From: Chara braunii
Taxonomy: Eukaryota > Streptophyta > Charophyceae > Charales > Characeae
NCBI GenBank assembly: GCA_003427395.1
Contig: BFEA01000181.1
Coordinates: 970,146-1,006,585, forward strand
Reading direction: 5' to 3'
Length of the DNA: 36,440 bases
The position numbers and the translations under genes are program-made. Positions 19,500-30,785 of this stretch are shown in pieces. A model generated the notes under the pieces. It saw only the letters and a list, made by a program, of their open reading frames with translations, did not search any database and was not told where the DNA came from. How positions within the stretch are numbered: position 1 is the first letter of the stretch; the number at the start of each line of letters is the position of its first letter.

Positions 19500-20545
19500 G
19501 GCACGTGACTAACCGCCCCTCACTTGTTACATTGTCAGGGAACGAACGGTGAAAAAAAGTGGTCCTCACTTGGTGGAGAAAGAGGGCAAGGGGAGGGTAC
19601 CCGGGGTCCCTTGCGCCACCAAGAAGGAGAAAGGAAAGCCCTTTGAGGGTTTGGGAAAGCAAGGTCCTCGAGGAAAGTGAAAGAGAGAGAGTTTGGTGCA
19701 AGGTCAGTTGACTCAACCATTCCCCCAACTGCATGACTAAGGAGAATGCGTGGTTTGATTGTGGGAAGGAAGAAAAAGTTGAAAAAACCTTGCAAGAGGA
19801 AGGAACTTAGGCTTGCGGGAAGGGCAATGTGTTGACCCCTATTGGCGTGTGTGTGGGATTGTGCAGGTGAGTAACTTAGGATGACTTGAGCGGGACTGGG
19901 TTCGGGGCATGTGGACGAAAGGGAAGGATCGGATGGAAAGGCCGAAGGCCTAGCGTAAAGTCTGAAGCAGGTGGGCCTTGACGTAGGATGCTTGGAACAA
20001 TGGATCAAAAAAAAAGGGTGTGGCTTTGCATGGTGAATGTGTGTTTCGACTCTTTGCACGCAATATTGAAGCCCGAAAGGACTAAGAGCAGGCAACGGAT
20101 GTATGGATGAGATGCATGTGCCAAGCAAAAAATATATAGGGGCTAGGGGGATGGATGGTGCCGTTGGCGTGCTTAGTGAAAAGGTGTGTGGCCCAAGGAT
20201 GACGCTTGACCTACGCACAAAAGAAGAAAAAATATCAATAAACCTCCCCCTTGTACTGCTTGTGTATTGGAAGGAGCAATTGCCTTGCCACATCTAAGTG
20301 AATCGAGAAAACGCCGCGAGTGATCGTAAAGCTACCATCTAGCGGGAGAGCGGAGCTACATCCCCCAATGTCGAAGCCCTCTCGCAAACGGCCCATCCCC
20401 ATCCATCTCATAGCACTCGGTGGGGGTGCCCCTGTGACGAACGACCCGCGCCCTGAGCTTGAGCGTGGGCGGGTCGAGCCAAATGGGACCCGCAAAAGGG
20501 TCGACTCAGGCTCGAAAGTCTAACAGGGTACGGCCCTACAACGGG
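19500..20545 (+). repeat. Direct-repeat block B
   Basis: Same orientation and order as 2049-3145, ending at ACAGGGTACGGCCCTACAAC (about 20524-20543). The match then stops abruptly. The sequence differs from copy A by substitutions and indels throughout, including within the only shared plus-strand frame, so it is non-coding. An antisense frame of 252 codons (19535-20293) is open here but heavily broken in copy A. I treat it as chance. Confidence 0.7.
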
Positions 20546-22550
20546 CGAATGATAGGGCTGAGTATAAGGAGAGGAAATGCGATCTGTTTTTGTGAAAAAT
20601 GTGAAAATCCTAAGGGATTTATGGCTCATTGAGTCTCGAATGCTTACCATGCCGAATGTTTATTGTTGAGTTATGATGAGGACCCATAAGTTGGTCTCTC
20701 AGTTTGCGTTGTTTTATGGTGGAGACGCCTTTGAGTGGGAAGGCAGTCTTTTGTTTATTTCGAGACTCATCTTCATAGAGAGAAGATGTTTTAAAAGAAA
20801 GGTCGCACGAAAGTTCATCCTAAAAAGAGAAGGGATGACTGGGAGACCTATTGAGTGAGACCTCCTTCATATGAAAGGTGGGTAATATATTTAATGACAT
20901 GGAAAACCGATTTTGAATGATAAAGACTGACGAGAAAGACCATGTTTTGTCTGGCCATTGCTGTAATTTTGGAAGTCGCAAGCGTGATTTATTTTGGGAG
21001 ATGTCACTGAGAGGTGACCTCCTTGCTCTGATAAAGTAGGGAGGTCACGGCCTTGTGAATCTGGCGGTGATTCTGTTTTGTGAATGTTGAGAGGTTGACG
21101 TGTTTCTCTATGTTGTCCCACAGAGGACTGGTAAATACCTTTTATGTGTGACAAACCTTTGTGTAGTCCAGCACTAGGTCTGTATTGTTGCGACATACCG
21201 ACTAGCCACTTGTACTAATCTTAGGGCATTTATGAGAATACCAGGCTAACGGTAAAGTTTAGCATCACTAGGGCGCAACCCCTAGTACCGGCTGCTGATC
21301 GGCGTAACCTGAACATCGGGTCTAGGTCTTGCCAAGGGAGTAAAGATTTAAAGAGGTGTGGCCACCTAGGAGGGTTTTACTCCTGCGGAACGGCGTGAGA
21401 TAGGAGTCAAGTCGAGTCTTTTTGAGTCCTGATTGAATGCTTATCAGGAGAAAGCCTATCGTGGCACAACCTGCGAGGATACTACCGCTGAAATAACGAC
21501 GCAGTGGGCCGTAGATCTGGCTCGATCACCCAGATTATGCTGGGCGAAATGGAGACCTGACCTTCCTGTACTAGGCTGCAGGGAGAGTCTAAGATGAGAT
21601 TTGTGTTTATATATTTGTTTGATTGTGAAAATTGTTGGAGGAAGGCGAGAGGATGACTTCAAAGGTCTCGGTTAGGGCCCGCGTCCCTAGTTATGGCCCT
21701 GCTTGCAGGGTAGAGACCAAGGACACCTAATGAGAATCCGAAGTTTGTTTGGGACGAAGGGGAGAGGACAGTTGAGAGGGTCACTGAAACTTATGTTGTA
21801 GTACGTATGTCCTGTACACCTGCGTCCTAGTGTCTGGACAATACAAACCCAGGTTAGAATCCTGACAGCATATAATTGTAAGGACACGGATTGTTGGAGG
21901 CCTCGAGCCTAAGTCTGTCAGCTAATCGGATTGGTTCCTTTCTCATCAGCATTTGGAGCTTTGGATGGATTTATAGCTTTCTGATCTAGCGAAGCGACGG
22001 GGACGTCACTTAATATGGTCCGGTAAGTTGTCGGGGCAAATACCCTTACAAGGGTATCCTCCCTGTTTTCTGCAAATGATAGAAATACTAGTTGACTCGG
22101 AATTTTCGAACACCCGCGCGGATAGCGGTGGTCGTCTGTGTGCAGACTGAAGGTTGATTGAATATAGAGAGTGTGTGGGGCGCGCAAATTTAAGGCGCGC
22201 GGGTGATCTCCCTCCTTGTTGATGGTCGTGACCCCGACGTGGTTGTCGACCGAGTTTTATCGTTGATTAAGTTAGGATTAAAAAGGTCTCGTCTTTTGCT
22301 TGGCCCGTTTGACCGTAACATGTGCACGCAAAGGTGAGGTTTGGCTGCAAACGTCGTGACATGCTTCGATTCGTTTGTGTGTTGACTGGTGGAGGAATAC
22401 CCTGTCATAGATTCCCGACGTCGGCAGTGCCTGAGATCAATAAAGGTGGGGTTGGTATGTGACACGACTTGCATTGTGGCCACGACGTAGTTTGGGCTAG
22501 CCGGCGCGGACGTTTAGTGGTCGCGGGGCTTGGTTGCAGGCGAAGATGGG
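20546..22550. other. Non-coding, no gene seen; one 7-bp hairpin
   Basis: No protein family, tandem array or clear RNA gene. A hairpin ACTAGGG/CCCTAGT lies at 21267-21286. Short frames on both strands show no domain and no codon-level pattern. Confidence 0.5.
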
Positions 22551-22571
22551 GCCCAGGATATTTTTTTGGCG

Positions 22572-22588
22572 CTGCGCACCGCGCAGCA
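22572..22588. repeat. GC-rich hairpin GCTGCGC/GCGCAGC
   Basis: A 7-bp perfect stem with a 3-base loop follows a T-run and TGGC. It lies about 40 bases upstream of the tRNA-like stretch. Confidence 0.7.
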
Positions 22589-22625
22589 TCACTTTATGTG
22601 GAATCCCGCACAAGCTGGTCTCAGT

Positions 22626-22700
22626 CTTGGGCCTATCCCTATGGGTTACGACATTGGACTGTTATTGCGGAGGTACGGGGTTCGAAGCCCGCAACCGGCA
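22626..22700 (+). pseudogene. tRNA-Asn-like remnant (possible SINE head)
   Basis: The A-box-like segment TATCCCTATGGGTTACGAC (22634-22652) is followed by an anticodon-loop-like CTGTTAT (anticodon GTT) and then by a B-box-like GGTTCGAAGCC (22679-22689), with roughly correct tRNA spacing. The T stem partly pairs (CGGG/CCCG), but the anticodon stem and acceptor stem do not, so it is not a working tRNA. RNA polymerase III SINEs derive from such sequences. No poly-A tail or second copy is visible. Confidence 0.4.
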
Positions 22701-23754
22701 ACGTGAGGGCGAAAGAGCACCGTGTGAAGAAAGTTGAGGGGTTGAGGGTCCTGCGGGACCATCCCCCGCAGTTTTTGCAGGGGAGTCCGACTATAGGCCC
22801 AACTGGCATGGTCAAGGGAGTACCAGCGTGCCCCTCTTTTTCCCCCACGTCAATTTCCCCTCTTAGATTAAATTTTTCTATTTTTATTATTGTTTTTCTT
22901 TTTTATTATTTGGTTCCACTTAATTTCACATAAGGTCTGGACCCGACACTGGTTATGAGGCCGGTCGTAGACCCACGAGTCTACCGCAGTGGGAACACCT
23001 ATGAATTGTTGAAATGCAGGTCTGTGCTTGGGTCCAGGTGGTGGACTGGATGAGTAAAACCGAATATTCTGAATTGCCAAGGGCCGGACGACCGGATGGG
23101 GGCACCTCAAGACCGCGCGCGGCTCGTCCTTTGGGACATCCGTCAAAAATCGGGACGATACAAAGAGGTCTGATGTGGCCAGTACTTCAAGGGTGGTTGG
23201 TATGAAGAAGGGCTGCACCTGCCCGAACCCAGCCTCGAAGGGCGGCCAGATCCGCGCGCAATACTGTCAAGGTTGTGGCACTGGGGCGCTGTGGCGAAAG
23301 CTGCGACGCTACCGGGGTGCTGACCGAAACAGCGTTGACGGCTAGGCGCTCACTGAGTTAGGGAGATAAAGGAGAGGGGGCCAGTTGGAATCGGTTACTG
23401 ACCGATTCCCTTTGTCCCAGGGGTCTTCAAGAAGCGGCCGAAGTTGTCGGGCAGCTTGCGAAGTACTTGGAGAACATGCGTTAAGTCGAACCCCGCGGAC
23501 GTCAACGGGAGGAAGAAGGCGGGGAGTTGACGAGGACGAAGGAGTGATACCCCATCCATTTCTCGACGAAACTAGATAGGAGAAACTGCTGGCTGGGGGG
23601 TTTCGGGGCGGGCGACCCCGAATCTGGATAGAGTTCAGTCAACCGGTTAGTGGTTAGTGAGTTAGTAAGGAATAGTTGTGTGAGGAGATGGTGGAAAGGA
23701 GTGACAATGACGGAGTGAAGACTACGTAGTTTACTCGATTTTTAACTGAATGCC
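22701..23754. other. Non-coding, with two strong hairpins
   Basis: No protein gene. GGAATCGGT/ACCGATTCC forms a 9-bp stem with a 5-base loop (23387-23409), and TTCGGGG/CCCCGAA a 7-bp stem (23602-23622). Neither is followed by a feature that I recognise. Confidence 0.5.
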
Positions 23755-24255
23755 CAAGAGTCAGTCCATTATTTTCTCGGACTGCAATTGAGGCTCCCCC
23801 GTGCTCATGGGAGCCTCCTTTTGGCTCTCTCTTTTTCAAACTGTGGCCCCTTTCACTCCGATTTTCTCCAACGAGCCTATTTTTCACATGGAGTCTCTCT
23901 AGGCTCCATTTTCGCTCTCGTGTGCCGGTGCCTCCGTACTATTTTCCTTTTTTTTATGCGGCACGCAACCCAGGTCATTATTTTTTCCGGCGGTCCTTTT
24001 TATTTCGGGAAGGAGGACCGCCTTTACTATTCTCTTGCAGCCCTTTGCCACTTGCTATTCTACTAATCTCGTTTCGGTCCAGTGGTTCCGGCGGCCCAGG
24101 GCATTCTCTAGGCCTCCAGGCGCCGACACTTATGCCTTAGCCCTTCGTCCTTCCTATCTCTTTTGCCTCCCTCCAGATTTCTGTGTTGTGCATGATTCTG
24201 CCGTATACCATCTCTCAAGGGTCAGGACTTGTTTCGGGACCCACAGGTTCCGACA
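23755..24255 (-). repeat. TGTCGGGAC-family repeat, copy C (minus orientation, internally deleted)
   Basis: On the minus strand it starts TGTCGGAACCTGTGGGTCCC at 24255. It keeps the terminal hairpin (CGGGACC/GGTTCCG with a G-T pair), the GCGGCACGCAACCCAGGT stretch and the CAGTCC hairpin (23762-23784), but lacks the middle with the CACCACTAGTGC palindrome and tandem array. It is about 500 bp compared with about 1.1 kb for the same part of copies A and D. Confidence 0.75.
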
Positions 24256-24649
24256 CCGTGTACACATCCAGTTGTACGAATCTGTACGCGTACACTACTC
24301 GTACAGGAAGGACCCCATACATTTTTTGGGGCGGGGAGGAAACCTGACTGTTCCTTTCTCCATTCAGCATTTATTTATTTATTTATTTTGTATTTTGTCT
24401 GGTCGATTTTTGTTTGTTCCAGTTGTGTCGTTTTGGACTTTCTTTGTTGTCCGAACAGACAAGTGAACTATGTTGTAGGTCGGGGTAGGCCAGGTTCAAC
24501 TTCATCAGTATTAGGGACTGAACCTGGTGGTCGCCCTTTTGTGCATGGCTCAGTCCCCAGGACCCTGCTGTATCAACAGTGTTGCCTCGACATCCAGTAG
24601 GGACTCAGGCATGTCGTTTTGGCCAGGCTTGGAGGACTAGAACGTGGGC

Positions 24650-24700
24650 CTGCAATCAGGATCAATGATTGAACATCTGATCAGACGGTCCTGATTGCAG
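24650..24700. repeat. 12-bp perfect inverted repeat upstream of a TATA box
   Basis: CTGCAATCAGGA (24650-24661) and TCCTGATTGCAG (24689-24700) are exact complements around a 27-base loop. A TATATA lies 30 bases downstream at 24730. Confidence 0.85.
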
Positions 24701-24729
24701 ACTGTGGGTTGTTGATCCAGGCACAGTGC

Positions 24730-24735
24730 TATATA
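24730..24735 (+). promoter_or_regulatory. Possible TATA box (TATATA)
   Basis: GTGCTATATAGCTGAGC could be the promoter of element 2 if its LTR starts before about 24700. With the LTR start that I prefer (24785) it would fall outside. Weak. Confidence 0.25.
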
Positions 24736-24784
24736 GCTGAGCTAGCCCAGCAATTCAAGATATTAGGTTGGACTTCATTTTGGG

Positions 24785-25067
24785 TGTCACGTTGTTGGAG
24801 CACTGCTTGATAGTACAGTGCTGTCCTGAAGTAGATGTAGCGGAGTAGGAGGAGATAGGGGGAGTGCAGAGGCTGGTGAGGCATAGCCACGGGTGTGAGT
24901 GGAGATGTACATGGGCATCATAGTTGGGACCTTGCTCCAACAACCTGCATCTGAGAGTGCCACTTCCACCGATCAATACCTGTAGGCATCAACATCATTA
25001 GGCAAGAGGGAGTAGAGGAGACTTCTTCTTCCTCTTCTTCCTCTTCTTCTCCTTCTTCTTTTTCTTC

Positions 25068-25102
<35 letters not shown>

Positions 25103-26287
25103 TACCATCAATGGCTATTTCGGGCATGAGCGCTTAGTATCTGATTCGACATTTTGGAGGCAGACATCGATTGGTCATTGACGGGGAGACTATTTATGAA
25201 CGACTTATGGTCTTCTCTCCTGCTTCTCCGTCTTCATCTTACCCCCTTCTTCCATCATCCGTGGTATTATCCCCATGTGTGTTCACAAGGTGCGACATTT
25301 CGTCCATGTATGCTATCCCTCCTTGCCGCGTGACATTTGTGATGATGTTGGTCGGAGTCGAGTCTAAGTCCAGGGTATCAGCTCATTTCGTGATTGTATG
25401 GGCACACATTGCTTTCTTGATGACGCGTTGTATGTCTGAGTCCTTGTTATCATCATGATGGTCCCTCGGTTCTATTGCATTGGTCTTCTTGATTCGAGCA
25501 TGCATCACAAACATACAAGTATCCTGGCTGGTCACATACACACTCAAGCAGTCATGCACTCAGACATGCACACGGGAACCAGCAAGCACACACACACACA
25601 GACAGCAAGCGGGATTCTCACCAAGACACACGTTCCAGCAGCAAAACTCGAAAATCAGCACAATTCTCATTTTGTGATTTTACAAGTCATTACGAGGGTT
25701 TGACCCCTTGACATATGGCCCTGCAACAGACGCGTGCCCGCCCTAAGTGAAGGTCGGCCCCCTAAATCTGAATGCGCCCTGAGCTCATCAATTTTTGCAA
25801 ATCTTGGTCGGCGCCAGACAGTTGTCACACGCCAGTTGGTTACATTCGCCCTGATGTGAGAATGGGACACATTCGTGAGCCTTTCAGGCCATTCTCAACG
25901 TGGCCAAAGCAGGGAACATCGCACGTTCGTGCCTGGGTGGTTTGACATGCCTAACGAATTCGGTCCCAGACCACTGTTTGAGCGGGCCTAGACGCAGACA
26001 CTTTGGCCGAGACGGAAGCTACTGGAAATCGGTCTCACATGGTCGGGGTAGAGCCAAAGTGCCCACCAGTTTCCATATAGGAAAGGGTCGGGCGCCAAGG
26101 AAGGCATTCAGCACATGCAAGCGCATGTGGAGCTGCTGTTGCGCTAGCGTGTGGGCAAGTGTGTGTGAGTGTGCGGTCGTGCGAGAAGAAGGGCACTGTT
26201 GTGGGCAGCGCCATAGCCAACCATAACTGGGCTTGACTTGGAAGAAGGTCAGCAGAGACGGTGGTGGTCTTCATGTATGGGAAGAGA

Positions 26288-26330
<43 letters not shown>

Positions 26331-26683
26331 GGATGATGGTGTGACGACACATACCTGGTCTTGGCGATAGTCTAAAAGGGTTGACATCTTCATGTAATTT
26401 TGTACTATTGCTGACGCCAACAGTTGCATTGTCAATTCGTAGGCTGATAGTAGAAACGTTATAGTAGTTTGAGCGTCGAGCGCCAAATATGAGAAGGGCT
26501 CAAGATACTTATGTTGGTGATGGCGAGAGTATGTTCTCATTGACACTCGGATTCAGTGTTTTGGTTCTCCATTGGTGTAATATCGGTGCACTTCTGCTTT
26601 CTGGACAGTGTCGTACTTCGTGACTTTCAATGTGATTTTGCAATCTGGAATCTGTCATTTCACTATTGCTCATTTTCCTTGCA
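24785..26683 (+). repeat. Probable 5' LTR of element 2 (start uncertain)
   Basis: The right end is well placed: CA at 26682-26683 is followed three bases later by a primer binding site. The left end is a guess, at TGTCACGTTGTTGGAG. The stretch holds an AGCACTG/CAGTGCT hairpin (24799-24822), a CTT/TTC tract (25022-25070), a (GA)n run (25071-25100) and a second (GA)n run (26292-26328). No second LTR copy lies in the window, so the boundaries cannot be set by comparison. Confidence 0.4.
26292..26328. repeat. GA microsatellite
   Basis: About 18 GA units. A similar run lies at 25071-25100. Confidence 0.95.
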
Positions 26684-26686
26684 ATT

Positions 26687-26704
26687 TGGTATCGGAGCTG
26701 GTTT
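26687..26704 (+). promoter_or_regulatory. Primer binding site of element 2 (initiator Met tRNA type)
   Basis: TGGTATCGGAGCTGG differs at one position in its first 12 bases from TGGTATCAGAGC, the complement of the 3' end of plant initiator tRNA-Met used by many Gypsy and Copia elements. It stands three bases after a CA end and about 0.6 kb before gag, as expected. Confidence 0.75.
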
Positions 26705-27328
26705 GAATTGCTCTGCTGGCGGCCTTCACAATAGCTGTTTGGTGCTTCGTTGGATATTAGTGGGGCAGTGATAATGCCTGTGCGTTGGCAATTGGCGTCC
26801 CTGGGTCGTGTGGGCGCGCCAGGACGGCTATGTGGCGCCATAGGGATGCACGCTGGATCATGAGAGCTTGCTAACGTGGCAGTTTGAGCCGACGTGGAAC
26901 TGCATTGCATTGTGGGTTGTGCCGAGGCGTCGACCGGTCATCATAAATGCACATCAGGTTAATGGTGAGAAATTTCTTGTTGGGGCCAGCAGTATGAGGT
27001 ACGTTGCTCCTTACCTTATCTACTCTCTTCACTACTTACCGTGAGGAAGTGAGTTTTGTCTTGAGAGTCCTCTCATTGTGAGGTGTCGTGAGCGCCCAAC
27101 CTTGCAGATAGGTAGTACATATTCCTTGTTGCATTACAACTTGTCTTAGACTAGTCAAAAGTAGGAATAGAGGAATCTGAGATTATCTGTTGTTACCGCT
27201 TGACCACTTTTCGAAAAAGTTTGAGCAAATATTAATTTTTATTTTATTTTAATCGGTTGGTTGCCATGTTGTGGTAGGTCCCAGTGAAGACACTAGTGCA
27301 GATCGTGGACCACATGTAGCTCATAAGT
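26705..27328 (+). other. Element 2 leader, non-coding
   Basis: Untranslated region between the primer binding site and the start of recognisable gag. No structure or frame that I can support. Confidence 0.5.
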
Positions 27329-29274
27329 GGAGATGATAGTGAGACTGATAAGCTAGAAGAATTTGATAAGAGGATCACTAGAAGGCGGACACTCACTCGA
27401 CGAATCACTTTCCTTGAGTTAGATCAAGGAGAGGAAAGGAGGTTGCGGAAGGAAGCCAGAGAGAGGGGAATATTGCAGAGGGCTAGGGAAGCAGCAGTCA
27501 ACACCAAAGGGCACTAGCAGCAGCAATAGCAGCAGAGGCTAGAGCCAGTGTTGAGGTCGCCACCTCTACACAAGTCTCCTCTCAGGCATCTTTGTCGGGT
27601 GTCAGTCGGGGTCTCTCTCAAGTTTTCGTTAGTTAGTCTGCTGGTTTGCAGGTCAGCCAGCAGCAACCCATATCAGATGAGGATTATGAGATCCAACAGG
27701 TAGATGCCCTCCATACGGAGTTACGCCGCTAGATGCAAGATGTAGAAGAAAGGAGAGATAGGGCTGGACTTAGAAAAGCTAGAATAGAGGCAAGGGGAGA
27801 GGAGTTAGGCAAGTTAGAAGTTATAGATGAGTCAGCTCTCGATCCTGTAACGCGGTCCCTTTGGAAATCACTACTAAGTGTAGCTGAGGTACAAGTTGTG
27901 CAGCAAGACATGTTGGTTACACTAATAGCTGGTCAGAATCAAATTTTGACCGTACTGCAAGCGCCACGACCTTCGGTCAGACAACAATAGTTTGTTGTAG
28001 CTCCCCTACGATTGCAGGTCCTACCATGACGCTGCCTTCGACAGGGCAACCCTTTAGTCCTCAGTTTTGTGTTCCCTTGTTAGGCGGATTAGTAGTAGGT
28101 AGTAGTGGGTGGATTCTTGTACAGCCTTCTTCATTTCCTCAACCGGTGATTGCCGCTATAGGGCAGCCACAAGTGCAACAACCTTTGCAACAAGCTCCGC
28201 AATAATTGCCGCCGCAGTGACCTGTCCCACCGGTTTCACAACCAATGCAACAGGCATAAGTGGACACCTAAGATACCCTTGCTGATTCCAAAACCCTTCT
28301 CTGGCGACAAGAAGAAGGAAAAGGACCTGGATACCTGGGTGAGAACTGTGCCAACTTATATGAGGCATAAACTCACTAGGACAGAGGAAGTCATTGTCAT
28401 TGCGTCCTTTCTAGAAGGATCTGCAGCTAGATGGTTGAATGGATTAGTGCAACAGCAAGGCTATGGTCAGAACTTCGATGGTTGGGCACATACCAGGTCA
28501 TTAGAGGAGTTTGTACAGTTAGTCTATAGCAGGTGGCATGACACCTAAGGGGCTCAAGGCCAGCGACTCTCTGGCAAGTCAGGGATCAAAGAGATACCGG
28601 ACAATACGGGAAGTTCGGACGACGTAGAGCGATTGATCGTGATTCCCGGTGTGCGGTACGAACCCCAAGTACTCTTGACAACTTACTTGCGATGTCTGCC
28701 TATTGACGTCAAAAATAAGTTGGTCGATGAGGCCTCCATCGACATGCACGACTTTGCTTCATTCAGCAAGAAGGCCTTAGACATTGAAGTTAGGCTTGGG
28801 AGTGCCCAGCAGGGGCCGATAGATGTGAGAAAGAAGAAGCTCCCTCAAGATTGGAAGAAGAAGGGCAACCTCATGTTCGTTGACCATGATGGTCGAACAA
28901 CTGGGATTGAGGACTTCTTTGACCTTGGGGAAGTAACAGAGTTGGATAGGGGTGGAGAGACTTCAGATGATGGGGTGGTCGCTCCTGTCAGGGAAAAAGA
29001 TGAGGGGGCCGAAAAACAAAAGGCAGACCGGCCTAAGGGTCAATACGACAAAGGAACACCCATATGGGTAAAGCTTGGTCTAGAGTACGAGGTGTGGTGA
29101 GACCGCATTGCATGAGGCGCTTGCCTGAACTGTGGCCAGTATGGTCACACCAGGTCTAAGTGCAAGAGTAAGCGGGTCGCCACGAAGGTCGCGTCCTCAA
29201 TAGTGACGGTCGGATCTTCAAACTCTGGTGGTGCTTCTGCGAGCACTTCGCAGGGAAACACCTCGGGCCAGTAG
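27329..29274 (+). pseudogene. Element 2 gag (N-terminal charged region, capsid, zinc knuckle), with several stops
   Basis: Gag forms the particle and packages element RNA. From 27329 a highly charged Arg/Glu-rich N-terminal part is readable. The frame changes once before about 27660. From there one frame runs to the gag stop at 29272, broken by stops at 27730, 27988, 28546, 29098 and 29113. Between 27991 and 28278 the sequence is a degraded Pro/Gln-rich linker. The capsid part (28288 onward) has PKPFSGDKKKEKDLDTW, SFLEGSAARWLNGL and RYEPQVLLTTYLRCLP, as in plant retrotransposon gag. The zinc knuckle CLNCGQYGHTRSKC (29122-29163) is intact as CX2CX4HX4C. The strong phase agreement across stops shows a once-continuous gene; it cannot be functional now. 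Confidence 0.8.
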
Positions 29275-29276
29275 GA

Positions 29277-29900
29277 ATGGTAGCCGCTCTTACTTGTATT
29301 GAAGTGGTAACTTCACCTTCTCCATTTCAGACGAAGGTCAAGGCAATTGACCCATTGATCGCCCCGCAGACAGATCTAGACCAATCGATGCTCTATTCGA
29401 TGCATGTGTCTGAGTCCTTAGAGGAGTTAGAAACCGAGTGGTTAGAAAAAGACCCTAGAGACTCCTGGGCGATGTTGAGCAAAGGTAAAAAAGGTGAACA
29501 CTTCGTGGTAGAAGTCAATGTAGGTGGCCGAAAGGTTGGCGCCTTCGCAGACATAGGTTCTACGCGAAACTTCATCAGTCGAGCTTTTGTGGACAGACTG
29601 TGCTTAAGGGACCAAGTGCAGCGACTTAGCAGATCTGTAGCATCCACCTTAGCCAACAAAAACTCTATGGTAGTAAAGGAGTATGCCAAAGACGTAGTTT
29701 GCACCTTCTTCTATGGAGGAGGGGAACTAAGACGTAAAATCTCGTTCCTTGTTAGTGACGAGTTGCCATTTGATATGTTACTAGGCATGTACTACGTCGA
29801 GGTTGCTAGGCCTCAGTTCGATTGGGATAGGAAGGTGATGACCACAAATTGCCAGATGGAAGGACCGTTAGGCTGCAAAAGTTTAAGGCTACCAGACTAG
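29277..29900 (+). pseudogene. Element 2 protease region (start of pol)
   Basis: The ATG at 29277 lies two bases after the gag stop (TAG GA ATG), so pol has its own start in another frame. The retropepsin domain reads VGAFADIGSTRNFISRAFV (29535-29591), where the usual catalytic D-S/T-G has become D-I-G; the C-terminal motif is PFDMLLGMYYVEVA (29766-29807). It then continues into QFDWDRKVM, the usual link to RT. At about 29855 the frame shifts and the last 15 or so codons before the 29898 stop are out of phase. Particle maturation would need the protease, and the altered active-site loop suggests it is inactive. Confidence 0.75.
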
Positions 29901-30785
29901 TGGAGAATTATGGTTGCATGTGTGTGTCGTCTTTCTATAACTACTACAAGCAAAATGACGAGGAAAACATGTAGTTAGTCTTTGTCTCTGAGAAAGGGGG
30001 GACTGTAAAATCACCCCTAGAGATAGAAGCAGTTGTTGCACAATATTCAAACGTTTTCAAGGGGCCTAGGGGTATGGTGGAAAGAGAGATTGTTCATGCA
30101 ATAGAAGTCATCCCCGATAGCAAAGTACCTAGAGGACGAATCTATAGGATGTCTCCAGCGAAGTTAAATGAGCTCCGCCACCAGCTCAAGGAGCTCACAG
30201 AGAGGGGCTGGATTCGGCCAAGTATGTTCCCCTACGGAGCGCCAATTCTATTTTTCCCAAGGAAAGGTGGAACCCTAAGGATGTGCATTGATTATAGGGG
30301 CCTCAATGCCATCACCGTTAAGAACATGGTGCCCCTACCACGCAGTGACGACCTTTGGATAACGTGCAGGGATGTCGATGCTTTACTAAGATAGATCTAA
30401 AGTCTGGGATGCCATCAGATTGCTATTAGGCGTGACGACCAGCACAAAACCGCCTTTCAGATCAGGTACGGTCTGTATGAGTTTGTGGTGATGCCCTTTG
30501 ACCTATACAATGCTCCTAGGACATTCTAGCACGCAATGACCAGAGCTTTCATGAGCACTTAGACAAGTTTATCGCCGTGCACCTCGACCATATTCTTATG
30601 TTTAGTAAGACTATAGAGGAGCACGCTGAGCATGTGAAAACAGTGTTAGGTCTCTTAAGACAGCACCAGTACAAGGTCAACTTGAGAAATGCGGATTTGG
30701 TCGCACCATATATCTGGGTCATGAGCTTTTCGCGAATGGTTTGAGGTCGGATGATGCTAAAGTGGCCAGCATACGTGACTAGCCT
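29870..30785 (+). pseudogene. Element 2 reverse transcriptase, truncated and degraded
   Basis: The linker (NYYKQNDEENM, stop at 29972) leads to [20 protein letters not shown] (30161-30214), [19 protein letters not shown] (30230-30286) and [12 protein letters not shown] (30290-30325) match RT regions 1 and 2. After about 30370 the frame changes. KIDLKSG (30388-30408, motif A Asp kept) and [17 protein letters not shown] (motif B, with Asp replacing the usual Gly) follow. The catalytic box reads VHLDHIL with the codon for the second Asp (30589-30591) now His. The similarity ends at about 30785, where other DNA begins; thumb, RNase H and integrase are missing. The reading fits insertion of element 3 at this point. 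The right half of element 2 is not in the window. Confidence 0.82.

Noticed and set aside
19535-20293. Antisense open frame of 252 codons in direct-repeat block B, with a weak counterpart at 2215-2694
   Set aside because: Composition is Ser/Pro/His-rich without a domain. Similarity between the two copies is explained by the nucleotide repeat, and the frame is shifted and interrupted in copy A.
26556-26771. Frame overlapping the end of the element 2 LTR and its primer binding site
   Set aside because: Position across a CA end and primer binding site, with no domain, makes coding unlikely.
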